NCBI RefSeq assembly: GCF_023715645.1
Contig: NZ_JAMBOP010000010.1
Coordinates: 62,001 to 126,000 of the forward strand
Direction of reading: 5' to 3'
Source of the DNA: Bacillus cytotoxicus
Lineage (GTDB): Bacteria; Bacillota; Bacilli; Bacillales; Bacillaceae_G
DNA: 64,000 nucleotides
Part shown: piece after piece, positions 54,567-62,800 of the stretch
How positions within the stretch are numbered: the first letter of the stretch is position 1
Layout of the letters: every line of letters starts with the position of its first letter
Position numbers and translations under genes: made by a program
The notes under the pieces: generated by a model
The model's database searches: none
What the model was told of the DNA's origin: nothing
Seen by the model: the letters and a program-made list of their open reading frames with translations, nothing else

Positions 54567-55547
54567 ATGATTACAAAAAAGAAAAACATGAAAAAAACAA
54601 AAAAAATAGTACAAGTTTTAGCGTTAGCAACTACTGTTGTTAGTGGATCATTAGCATTTAATTCTTCAGCTGCACATGCTGATTCAATTAAAGACATTGG
54701 AAAAGGTGCAAAAGTTATAGATAGCATAGATGTAAAATATAATGCTGCAGAAAACATAAAAAATTCAATAAAAGTTTCATTTATTGATGATCCAAATACT
54801 GATAAAAAATTTGCTATTATTTCTACAGAAGGAAGTAATATTGGTTCAGGATTTTATCGTACCCCTGGTGATGCAAGTAGTTATTATGCTCGTGTAGAGT
54901 GGCCATCCGCTTATAAAACAGGATTAGAGATTACAAGTAATGATAGTGCAGCGTTTTATAAAGTTTCACCTAAAAATAATATAGAAACAAAGAATGTCTC
55001 TTCTACAGTTGCATATAATGTAGGTGGAGGTTTAGAAGTTAAGCAAGATACTGGAGCAAGTGCAAGTGCAACAGCTGGTGCATCTTGGTCAACTACTGTA
55101 TCATATGAGCAACCAGATTATAAAACATTTTTAGAAAACTCTACGGATAAAAAAGTAGATTGGACAGTTGAATTTAGTAAGTTCGATAATAGAGGATATG
55201 GATTTTACAGTAGAGATTCATGGAGTGATTTGTATGGGAATCAGTTATTTATGAGCTCACGTACTAACCCATTCATTGGTGCAGCAGACAATTTTATATC
55301 TAATGATGAATTCCCAGCTCTAGTAAGATTTGGTTTTCAACCAAGTACATTGGCGATTGTAACTGCAGACAAAAATGAAACATCAACTGATTTATCTGTA
55401 AAACAAGGTAGATTAAAAGACAATTATAGTTTAACATATATTGACTTCCGAGGTTGGGTAGGAAACAACTATAAAGATCAAGCCTTTAATCAAGTTACAG
55501 ATAATTATACAATTGATTGGAAAAATAATAAAATTGTTCGCAAGTAA
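54567..55547 (+). CDS. Beta-channel-forming cytolysin (alpha-hemolysin/CytK-like)
   Basis: 326 residues from ATG 54567 (ACAGGAGA upstream; the frame is open back to 54534 but without RBS). Signal peptide with cleavage after AHA, then DSIKDIGKGAKVID. Family pattern through the body: NSIKVSFIDDPNTDKKFAIISTEG, YNVGGGLEVKQDTGASASATAGASWSTTVSYEQPDYKTFLE (the glycine-rich stem), NQLFMSSRTN, and the final WVGNNYKDQAF. This is the leukocidin/hemolysin pore-forming family, closest by memory to cytotoxin K, without the C-terminal extension of hemolysin II. Carried as cargo next to attR. Confidence 0.92.
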   Translation: MITKKKNMKKTKKIVQVLALATTVVSGSLAFNSSAAHADSIKDIGKGAKVIDSIDVKYNAAENIKNSIKVSFIDDPNTDKKFAIISTEGSNIGSGFYRTPGDASSYYARVEWPSAYKTGLEITSNDSAAFYKVSPKNNIETKNVSSTVAYNVGGGLEVKQDTGASASATAGASWSTTVSYEQPDYKTFLENSTDKKVDWTVEFSKFDNRGYGFYSRDSWSDLYGNQLFMSSRTNPFIGAADNFISNDEFPALVRFGFQPSTLAIVTADKNETSTDLSVKQGRLKDNYSLTYIDFRGWVGNNYKDQAFNQVTDNYTIDWKNNKIVRK

Positions 55548-55573
55548 AAGTGAATAATGAGTAGAGACGTAAA

Positions 55574-55606
55574 ACAAGCCCTCTCATGTGAGAAGGGCTT
55601 GTTTCT
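55574..55606 (+). terminator. Terminator after the toxin gene
   Basis: ACAAGCCCTTCT-type stem (ACAAGCCCTCTCA/TGAGAAGGGCTTGT) followed by TTTCTTTT. Confidence 0.85.
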
Positions 55607-55672
55607 TTTGTGTTTATTTTTTTACACTGTTTTATATATAATGGAGGGAAGTAAAAAAATATATTTTGTTAT

Positions 55673-55695
55673 CACCAAGTTGGTGTGAACCTAAT
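55673..55695. other. attR of the dpaB element
   Basis: CACCAAGTTGGTGTGAAC with the core TGGTGTGAACCTAAT at 55681-55695, identical to attL. CACCAA-G-TTGGTG is itself a short palindrome. Chromosomal dpaB continues immediately with GCGCCTTATGGCAACA. Confidence 0.9.
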
Positions 55696-55870
55696 GCGCC
55701 TTATGGCAACAAAAAATATTTATTTTGTGCCATTTGGGCAAGATTCACCGCATAATAAGCCCAATTCTATGGTGGCGCGAATGGAATTATTACAAGATAC
55801 AATTGTTGAATCGCTAGAAGGGAAACAACTCCAACCTGTAGTTGTAGAAAAATTCAAGTATATGAATTAA
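55696..55870 (+). CDS. dpaB: Dipicolinate synthase subunit B, 3' part (interrupted)
   Basis: Reads RLMATKNIYFVPFGQDSPHN ... PVVVEKFKYMN, the conserved C-terminus of SpoVFB. Without a start of its own; in frame with 25744-26168 after recombination at the core. A terminator follows at 55951. Confidence 0.93.
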
Positions 55871-55950
55871 CAATCAAAAAGCAGACAATTTTTTTCATGA
55901 AACCATCATTCTTATCGCAGAATATGATAAAATTAATTCTATTAAGAATG

Positions 55951-55978
55951 AGAAGGAGTATTTTTTACTCCTTTTTAT
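55951..55978 (+). terminator. Terminator of the spoVF operon
   Basis: AAGGAGTA/TACTCCTT stem around a T-run, followed by TTTTATT. Confidence 0.75.
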
Positions 55979-56019
55979 TCTAAGTATAGAAGGATTGGTA
56001 CCTAGAAAGGGGCATAGTG

Positions 56020-57066
56020 ATGGAAAAGAAAAAATCTTTTCATGTCGCTGTAGTTGGAGCAACCGGCGCAGTTGGTGAACAAATGTTAAATACTTTAGAG
56101 AAACGTAATTTTCCAATTGGAAAGTTAACATTACTTTCATCTAAACGTTCTGCAGGCAAAATGCTTTTATTTAAAGGAGAAGAAGTAACGGTCCAAGAGG
56201 CTACTCCTGAAAGTTTTGAAGGAGTGGATATCGCACTCTTTAGTGCGGGTGGATCTGTATCGAAACAATTAGCACCAGAAGCAGCAAAACGCGGTGCAAT
56301 CGTTGTCGATAATACGAGTGCGTTTCGTATGACAGAAAATGTTCCACTTGTTGTACCAGAAGTAAACGAAAAAGACTTATTAGAGCATAATGGAATTATT
56401 GCAAATCCAAACTGTTCTACCATTCAAATGGTAGTTGCTCTTGAACCAGTTCGTCAAAACTTTGGTTTAAAACGAGTAATCGTTTCCACATATCAAGCTG
56501 TATCAGGAGCGGGAGCAGCTGCAATTGAAGAGCTTCATGAACAATCACAAGCCATTTTAAACGGTGAAGCAGTAAAAGCAAATGTTTTACCAGTAAAAGG
56601 TGATGAAAAGCATTATCCAATTGCATTTAATGCGATTCCGCAAATCGATAAGTTTGAAGATAATGGCTTTACATTTGAAGAAATGAAAATGATTAATGAA
56701 ACTAAGAAAATTATGCATATGCCAGAACTTGAGGTAGCGGCAACATGTGTCCGCTTGCCAGTTGTATCTGGTCACTCAGAATCTGTTTACATTGAAGTGG
56801 AAAAAGAAGGTGTAACAGTAGAAGATGTACGTAATCTGCTAGCGAATGCAGAAGGAATTATTCTGCAAGATAATCCAGCAGAACAAGTATATCCAATGCC
56901 AGCAACTGCAGTTGGTAAAAACGAAGTATTCGTTGGGCGTATTCGTAAAGATTTAAACAATGATAAAGGATTCCATCTTTGGGTCGTATCTGATAACTTA
57001 TTAAAAGGTGCTGCATGGAACTCTGTACAAATTGCAGAACGATTAGTGAAATTACAATTAGTGTAA
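56020..57066 (+). CDS. asd: Aspartate-semialdehyde dehydrogenase
   Basis: NADPH-dependent reduction of aspartyl phosphate in the lysine/DAP, threonine and methionine pathway. Rossmann start [18 protein letters not shown], catalytic Cys in [10 protein letters not shown], and His in the [12 protein letters not shown] motif. 348 residues, ATG 56020 with AAAGGGG upstream. In Bacillus this gene follows spoVF and supplies dipicolinate precursors. Confidence 0.95.
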   Translation: MEKKKSFHVAVVGATGAVGEQMLNTLEKRNFPIGKLTLLSSKRSAGKMLLFKGEEVTVQEATPESFEGVDIALFSAGGSVSKQLAPEAAKRGAIVVDNTSAFRMTENVPLVVPEVNEKDLLEHNGIIANPNCSTIQMVVALEPVRQNFGLKRVIVSTYQAVSGAGAAAIEELHEQSQAILNGEAVKANVLPVKGDEKHYPIAFNAIPQIDKFEDNGFTFEEMKMINETKKIMHMPELEVAATCVRLPVVSGHSESVYIEVEKEGVTVEDVRNLLANAEGIILQDNPAEQVYPMPATAVGKNEVFVGRIRKDLNNDKGFHLWVVSDNLLKGAAWNSVQIAERLVKLQLV

Positions 57067-57088
57067 ACGGCTAAAAGAAGGTGCGAAA

Positions 57089-58312
57089 ATGAAAATTATT
57101 GTCCAAAAATTTGGTGGTACATCTGTACGTGATGAAAATGGTCGAAAACATGCCCTTCACCACATCAAAAAATCATTGAAAGAAGGCTATAAAATTGTAG
57201 TCGTTGTATCTGCGATGGGGCGCAAAGGTGAGCCGTATGCGACTGATACATTATTAGGCCTTGTAAATGAAAAACAATCATGTATTTCAAAACGTGAACA
57301 AGATTTATTGTTATCTTGTGGTGAGTTAATTTCGGCAATTGTGTTTTCAAATATGTTAAATGAAAATGAAATTAAAGCGGCAGCGTTCAATGGTGCACAA
57401 GCTGGCTTTATTACAAATGATGATTTTACAAACGCTAAAATCATTGAAATGAACTGTGAACGTATAAGAAAAGAGTTAGAAGAAGTAGATGTAATTGTCG
57501 TAACAGGATTTCAAGGACAAACAAAAGAAGGCGATACGACAACACTTGGACGTGGTGGAAGTGATACATCAGCGTCAGCATTAGGTGTTGCGCTTCATGC
57601 CGAATATATTGATATCTTTACAGATGTAGAAGGTGTGATGACAGCTGATCCTCGTATTGTAAAAGATGCGCGTCACCTTGAAAATGTAACATATAATGAA
57701 ATCTGTAATATGGCATATCAAGGTGCAAAGGTTGTTCATCCGCGTGCGATTGAAATTGCGATGCATGCGAAAGTACCACTTCGTGTACGTTCTACGTATT
57801 CTGATAGCGAGGGAACTTTAATTGCAGCGTATGATGGTGCACGCGACGTACAAGAGCGTCCTGTAACCGGTATTGCTCATTCTTCAAGTGTCACACAAAT
57901 TAAAGTGTTGGCCAAGGACGGAGCGTACGATTTACAAACAAAAGTGTTCAAAGAAATGGCAAAAGAAAAGATTAGCGTAGACTTGATCAATATTTCTCCT
58001 ACGGGTGTAGCATATACAGTGAGTGATGATGTTGCAGATCGAGCGGTTGAAGTGCTTCATAAACTTGGATATGATCCAATTGTAACGGAGCACTGTGCAA
58101 AAGTATCTATTGTTGGAGCAGGTATCGCAGGTGTTCCAGGTGTCACGGCGAAAATTGTTACAGCATTAGCTGAAAATGGTGTTCAAATATTGCAATCAGC
58201 AGATAGCCATACAACAATATGGGTACTTGTGAAAGAAGAGAAACTTGTAGATGCTGTAAATGCACTTCATCGTGCATTTGAGCTTTCAAAAGAAAAGCAA
58301 CTGGAATTATAA
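57089..58312 (+). CDS. dapG: Aspartokinase I
   Basis: First step of the aspartate pathway. Kinase core KFGGTSVRDENGRKHALHHI, VVTGFQGQTKEGDTTTLGRGGSDTSA; two C-terminal ACT domains (VTQIKVLAKDGAYDLQTKVF, VSIVGAGIAGVPGVTAKIV). DapG in B. subtilis is inhibited by meso-diaminopimelate. 407 residues, RBS AAGGTG. Confidence 0.94.
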   Translation: MKIIVQKFGGTSVRDENGRKHALHHIKKSLKEGYKIVVVVSAMGRKGEPYATDTLLGLVNEKQSCISKREQDLLLSCGELISAIVFSNMLNENEIKAAAFNGAQAGFITNDDFTNAKIIEMNCERIRKELEEVDVIVVTGFQGQTKEGDTTTLGRGGSDTSASALGVALHAEYIDIFTDVEGVMTADPRIVKDARHLENVTYNEICNMAYQGAKVVHPRAIEIAMHAKVPLRVRSTYSDSEGTLIAAYDGARDVQERPVTGIAHSSSVTQIKVLAKDGAYDLQTKVFKEMAKEKISVDLINISPTGVAYTVSDDVADRAVEVLHKLGYDPIVTEHCAKVSIVGAGIAGVPGVTAKIVTALAENGVQILQSADSHTTIWVLVKEEKLVDAVNALHRAFELSKEKQLEL

Positions 58313-58323
58313 GGAGTGAGACC

Positions 58324-59202
58324 ATGAGAGATTTTGGGACAATTGCAACAGCGATGGTCACACCATTTGATAAAAATGGAAACATCGATTTTGCAAAGAC
58401 AACAAAATTGGTAAATTATTTGATTGATAACGGGACAACAGCAATTGTTGTAGGAGGAACAACAGGTGAATCTCCTACATTAACATCTGAAGAAAAGGTA
58501 GCTTTATATCGTCATGTTGTATCTGTTGTCGATAAAAGGGTGCCTGTGATAGCTGGAACTGGCAGCAATAATACACATGCTTCTGTGGAGCTTACGAAAA
58601 AAGCGGAAGAAGTAGGCGTAGATGCGATTATGTTAGTTGCACCGTATTATAATAAACCTAGTCAAGAAGGTATGTATCAGCACTTTAAAACAATTGCTGA
58701 AAATACAAAGCTTCCGATCATGTTATATAACGTTCCAGGGCGATCTATTGTTCAAATTTCGGTGGATACAGTTATTCGTTTATCGAAAATTCCAAACATT
58801 GTTGCAATCAAAGATGCGGGCGGCGACGTATTAACGATGACAGAAATCATTGAAAAAACTGATGATGATTTTGCTGTATACAGTGGTGATGACGGATTAA
58901 CATTGCCAGCAATGGCAATTGGAGCAAAAGGTATTGTATCTGTTGCTTCTCATATTATTGGTAACGAAATGCAAGACATGATTGTGGCATTTCAAACTGG
59001 CGATATGAAAACAGCGCAAAAGCTTCATCAATTGTTAGTAAGAGTGACAAATTCATTATTTATGGCACCGAGTCCGACTCCTGTTAAGACGGCATTGCAA
59101 ATCGTAGGGTTAGACGTTGGTTCTGTTCGTTTGCCTCTTCTACCATTAACTGAAGCAGAAAGAACGCAATTACTTGAAGTTATCCAATCTATTCCTCGCT
59201 AA
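58324..59202 (+). CDS. dapA: 4-hydroxy-tetrahydrodipicolinate synthase
   Basis: Schiff-base aldolase joining pyruvate with aspartate semialdehyde; its product is the substrate (via DpaA/DpaB) for spore dipicolinate. Motifs: VGGTTGESPTLTSEEK, Tyr in LYNVPGRS, catalytic Lys in VAIKDAGGD. 292 residues, RBS AAGGAGTGAG. Confidence 0.95.
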   Translation: MRDFGTIATAMVTPFDKNGNIDFAKTTKLVNYLIDNGTTAIVVGGTTGESPTLTSEEKVALYRHVVSVVDKRVPVIAGTGSNNTHASVELTKKAEEVGVDAIMLVAPYYNKPSQEGMYQHFKTIAENTKLPIMLYNVPGRSIVQISVDTVIRLSKIPNIVAIKDAGGDVLTMTEIIEKTDDDFAVYSGDDGLTLPAMAIGAKGIVSVASHIIGNEMQDMIVAFQTGDMKTAQKLHQLLVRVTNSLFMAPSPTPVKTALQIVGLDVGSVRLPLLPLTEAERTQLLEVIQSIPR

Positions 59203-59203
59203 T

Positions 59204-59241
59204 AGGAAAGCGGCCTAGTGATATGTACTAAGCCGCTTTTT
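59204..59241 (+). terminator. Terminator after dapA
   Basis: AAAGCGGC/GCCGCTTT stem with TTTTTG. Confidence 0.85.
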
Positions 59242-59250
59242 GTATTTTAT

Positions 59251-59352
59251 CCTGCTACTTACTTGCTCCTTTTGTATTAACGCATGAGGCAGAAAAATGT
59301 CCTGACCGCTACTATGCGTGGCCAGATGCTCTCGTCCCCCCTAAAAGGAAAT
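59251..59352. repeat. Intergenic repeat, copy 4
   Basis: Same family as 23729-24340: TGAGGCAGAAAAATGTCCTG, ACCGCTACTATGCG, TGGCCAGATGCTCTCGTC, CTAAAAGGAAATTGG. Confidence 0.8.
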
Positions 59353-59402
59353 TGGTTTTATAGCATTTTTTTAACATGTATATATAAAATCCTTTTGATT
59401 AT

Positions 59403-59552
59403 TCAACATACAGACTGCTATGTAAAACACAACCTGACCGCTACTGACTTTCTCCCTTTGTTTTAAATCTTGCATGTGGCAGAAAAAGGCCCTAACTGCT
59501 CCTATGCGCGGCCAGATACTCTCGTCCATCTAAAAAAGAAAGAGGTTTTTAT
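59403..59552. repeat. Intergenic repeat, copy 5
   Basis: Contains CAGACTGCTATG, CTTTCTCCCTTTGTTTTAAA, TTGCATGTGGCAGAAAAAGG, CGGCCAGATACTCTCG and CATCTAAAAAAGAAAGAGG; head-to-tail with copy 4. The remaining gap to 59788 is AT-rich without a gene. Confidence 0.85.
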
Positions 59553-59788
59553 ATCGTTGTTTCAAATTGTAATTATATATAAATAGATATTAAGAAAATC
59601 ACTACTGCTAGATACTTCATTGTGCTTTCTTATAATTTAACTTGTGTTCTATTTCTTATATCAGTTATAATATGGCTAAGTAGCTTAGTACGGGTATGCT
59701 TAGCAAAAATGGGAAAACCTTACGGATTATCGGATTTTGTTTGAAATTACATGAAATATTTGATCTATATAATGAAAGAGAGGTGGGA

Positions 59789-59912
59789 CCTGGTTTAAAA
59801 ACAAAAAACGTGATAAGACCTTCGTTTTAGATGTTGAAAAATGATGGTGGAGTTTCCCCTGGTTTCTCTACAGTGTTAGTGGGATCAGTTTTTATACTAT
59901 TTTTAAACCAGG
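59789..59912 (+). promoter_or_regulatory. rnjB leader with 13-bp inverted repeat
   Basis: CCTGGTTTAAAAA (59789-59801) and TTTTTAAACCAGG (59900-59912) are perfectly complementary over 13 bp. They enclose about 98 nt and end 7 nt before the start codon. The right arm covers the only RBS-like sequence, so the structure may control rnjB translation. Confidence 0.6.
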
Positions 59913-59919
59913 CAACAAC

Positions 59920-61590
59920 ATGAAGAAGAAAGAGATAGATACTGTAAAAGTATTCGCTCTCGGCGGAGTGGGCGAAATTGGAAAGAATATGTACTGCGTG
60001 GAAATTGATTCTGAAATTTTTATTGTGGATGCAGGACTTATGTTTCCAGAAGAAGAGATGTTTGGAATAGATATTGTTATACCAGATATTACATATTTAG
60101 TAGAAAATAAAGAGCGCGTAAAAGGGCTGTTTTTAACACATGGTCATGAAGATCATATTGGTGGTATTGTTTATGTGTTAAGAAAATTGGATATTCCAGT
60201 TTATGGAACGAAGCTAACGAACGGTCTTGTGAAAGAAAAATTAGGAGAAGCGGGCATGTTAGGCCGTGTTGATTTAAGAACAATTGATTCTAATGCTACT
60301 GTAGAATTTGATACAACAACAGTTTCATTCTTTAAAACAACTCATAGTATTCCAGATGCAGTAGGTGTTTGTTTCTATACTTCACAAGGTGCAATTGTAT
60401 ATACTGGTGATTTTAAATTTGATCAAACTCCTATTGGGAATAATGGTGCAGATATTGGGAAAATGGCGCAAATCGGAAATGAGGGTGTACTTTGCTTACT
60501 ATCTGATAGTACAAATGCAGAGCGACCTGGCTATACAGGTTCTGAGAGGGAAGTTGGTATAGAGATTTCCAAAGTATTTTATAATTCAGAAGGTCGTATT
60601 ATTGTAGCTTCATTTGCGTCTAATGTTCATCGTGTTCAACAAGTTTTTGATGCGGCTTATGAAACTGGTCGTAAGGTAGCGGTAGTTGGACGAAGTATGG
60701 TAAAGGTAGTTGATATTGCGTATAATCTAGGGTATTTAAATATTCCAGACGGTATGTTAATCTCACTGCAGGATGTTGATAATTATCCTGAGAAAAAGGT
60801 GGCAATTTTAACGACTGGAAGTCAAGGTGAGCCAATGGCTGCCCTTTCTAGAATGGCCAGACAAGCTCATAAACAAATTTCAATTCGTAAAGGTGATACA
60901 GTCATTATTGCAGCATCCCCAATTCCAGGGAATGAAACATCTGTCTCAAGAACAATTGATTTACTATTTAGAGCAGGTGCGGATGTCGTATATTATGGAG
61001 AGAAGAAAGTTCATGTTTCCGGGCACGGTAGTCAAGAAGAATTGAAGTTAATGTTGAATTTAATGAAACCGAAATATTTCTTGCCTGTACATGGTGAATT
61101 TCGTATGCAAAAGGCACACGCCCGTTTAGCTCAAGATGTTGGAATTCAGTCGAATCGTATTTTTATCACAGAAAAAGGTGAAGTAATCTCCTTTACAGAT
61201 GGTGAAGCGAAACCAGCAGGGAAGGTTCCAGCTGGAAATGTGTTGATTGATGGATTAGGCGTTGGTGATGTTGGAAATATTGTGTTACGTGATCGAAAAA
61301 TGTTATCGCAAGACGGTATTTTAGTCGTTGTTGTAACACTTGGAAAAGATGGGAAAAAAATTATTTCTGGACCAGAAATAATTTCGCGAGGCTTTGTTTA
61401 TGTTCGTGAATCTGAAGCATTGATTGAAAAATCGACGGATATCGTACGTACAATTGTAGAACAATCTATTAAAGAATATTCAATTGAATGGTCAACGTTA
61501 AAACAAAATATTCGTGAGCTACTTGGACAATTTTTATTTGAAAAAACGAAGAGAAGACCGATGATTTTACCAATTATCATGGAAGTATAA
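59920..61590 (+). CDS. rnjB: Ribonuclease J2
   Basis: Metallo-beta-lactamase/beta-CASP ribonuclease, partner of RNase J1. HGHEDHIGG motif, TGDFKFDQTP, LLSDSTNAERPGYTGSE, and beta-CASP/C-terminal region ending FEKTKRRPMILPIIMEV. Called J2 by its position after dapA and by sequence resemblance; J1 is expected elsewhere. 556 residues; weak RBS. Confidence 0.9.
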   Translation: MKKKEIDTVKVFALGGVGEIGKNMYCVEIDSEIFIVDAGLMFPEEEMFGIDIVIPDITYLVENKERVKGLFLTHGHEDHIGGIVYVLRKLDIPVYGTKLTNGLVKEKLGEAGMLGRVDLRTIDSNATVEFDTTTVSFFKTTHSIPDAVGVCFYTSQGAIVYTGDFKFDQTPIGNNGADIGKMAQIGNEGVLCLLSDSTNAERPGYTGSEREVGIEISKVFYNSEGRIIVASFASNVHRVQQVFDAAYETGRKVAVVGRSMVKVVDIAYNLGYLNIPDGMLISLQDVDNYPEKKVAILTTGSQGEPMAALSRMARQAHKQISIRKGDTVIIAASPIPGNETSVSRTIDLLFRAGADVVYYGEKKVHVSGHGSQEELKLMLNLMKPKYFLPVHGEFRMQKAHARLAQDVGIQSNRIFITEKGEVISFTDGEAKPAGKVPAGNVLIDGLGVGDVGNIVLRDRKMLSQDGILVVVVTLGKDGKKIISGPEIISRGFVYVRESEALIEKSTDIVRTIVEQSIKEYSIEWSTLKQNIRELLGQFLFEKTKRRPMILPIIMEV

Positions 61591-61591
61591 G

Positions 61592-61625
61592 AGAGAGCTG
61601 CCTATTTATAGGCAGCTTTTTCTTG
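61592..61625 (+). terminator. Terminator after rnjB
   Basis: AGAGCTGCCTAT/ATAGGCAGCTTT-type stem with TTTTTC. Confidence 0.85.
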
Positions 61626-61693
61626 TATCCTCTGTCGAATGAAATTTATAACTTAACAAATAATAGTTGTATACGTGAGAAAGGGGATACGAC

Positions 61694-62443
61694 ATGATAG
61701 AGCGTGATGAAATAAAAAATGAAGAAACAGGGCCTGTGAAAAAAGAGGAGATGAAAGAAGCTTCTGTATTGGAGAAAATTCAGCAACTTGGCCAGACGAA
61801 TGTCCCGCAATTAAGTGAATCACGCATTCATTGTTTAACGATTGTAGGGCAAATTGAAGGACATGTGCAATTGCCACCACAAAATAAAACGACGAAATAT
61901 GAACATGTCATTCCGCAAATTGTAGCAATTGAACAAAATCCTAAAATCGAAGGATTATTAATTTTGTTAAATACAGTTGGGGGAGATGTGGAAGCTGGGC
62001 TTGCGATTTCCGAAATGATTGCTTCTCTTTCGAAACCGACTGTTTCAATTGTTCTAGGCGGAGGTCATTCGATTGGTGTGCCGATTGCGGTATCAACAGA
62101 TTATTCATTCATTGCAGAAACAGCAACAATGACAATTCATCCTATTCGTCTTACAGGTCTTGTAATAGGTGTTCCGCAAACATTTGAGTATTTAGATAAA
62201 ATGCAAGAGCGTGTTATTCGTTTTGTAACAAAGCATTCCAAAGTAACAGAAGACCGTTTTAAGGAGTTAATGTTTGCAAAAGGGAATTTAACACGAGATA
62301 TTGGTACAAATGTTGTAGGTATGGATGCGGTAAAATATGGATTAATTGATGATGTCGGAGGGATTGGCCAAGCAATCAAAAAATTAAATGAATTAATTGA
62401 GGCAAAATCATCAACTGAACAAGGCGGGGCGTTGTTACAATGA
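61694..62443 (+). CDS. tepA: ClpP-like protease TepA
   Basis: Cytosolic ClpP-superfamily protein (YmfB/TepA) of sporulating bacilli, reported to protect against or degrade SASP. Catalytic Ser in [12 protein letters not shown] and His in [10 protein letters not shown]; oxyanion strand [15 protein letters not shown]. 249 residues, with a charged N-terminal extension. RBS AAAGGGG. Confidence 0.9.
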   Translation: MIERDEIKNEETGPVKKEEMKEASVLEKIQQLGQTNVPQLSESRIHCLTIVGQIEGHVQLPPQNKTTKYEHVIPQIVAIEQNPKIEGLLILLNTVGGDVEAGLAISEMIASLSKPTVSIVLGGGHSIGVPIAVSTDYSFIAETATMTIHPIRLTGLVIGVPQTFEYLDKMQERVIRFVTKHSKVTEDRFKELMFAKGNLTRDIGTNVVGMDAVKYGLIDDVGGIGQAIKKLNELIEAKSSTEQGGALLQ

Positions 62444-62646
62444 TTTTATATACGATTATGCCGGAGCAACTTGTGTATCCAATAGATTATATAGAATTTA
62501 TGAAACAGAAAATTATACATGTAGACGGTATTGAGATGGTTGTGGAAATGGGAAATGAAAATAATTATTCTGTTGTACGTGTACTAAGTACAAACCCCCA
62601 ACATTTTTTACAATATGAACCTGGGCAGAAAATATCCTTTTCGTAA
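62440..62646 (+). CDS. ylzJ: YlzJ-like protein
   Basis: 68 residues, [20 protein letters not shown], the YlzJ family of small Bacillus proteins. ATG overlaps the tepA stop. Function unknown. Confidence 0.85.
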   Translation: MILYTIMPEQLVYPIDYIEFMKQKIIHVDGIEMVVEMGNENNYSVVRVLSTNPQHFLQYEPGQKISFS

Positions 62647-62697
62647 AAGCAGGATTTTGTTTATGAGCTATGGTATAATATAAAAAACAAGAGGGTG

Positions 62698-62727
62698 AAG
62701 CAGCCGTGTGTATAGGCTGCTTTCTTC
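62698..62727 (+). terminator. Terminator between ylzJ and ftsK
   Basis: AAGCAGCC/GGCTGCTT stem with TCTT tail. Confidence 0.7.
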
Positions 62728-62800
62728 AGTTTATCCTGTAAAATCCGGTTTGCGTGGGACTATAATGTTATATTTTTGAATGAGAATTTGAGGTGAAGAA

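Larger units (their letters stand above)
26169..55695. mobile_element. Prophage-derived element interrupting dpaB
   Basis: 29,527 bp between the two att cores. Left to right: serine recombinase, immunity operon, replication genes, an accessory region with minus-strand sporulation-type genes and small cassettes, late regulator, packaging genes, a remnant of structural genes, lysis genes and cargo. Deletion of capsid/tail genes and a stop codon in the helicase suggest it no longer makes phage. Retention of the recombinase and of both att sites fits a developmental intervening element such as skin. From memory, a spoVFB-splitting element named vfbin was reported in B. weihenstephanensis KBAB4; identity with it was not tested. 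Confidence 0.92.
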
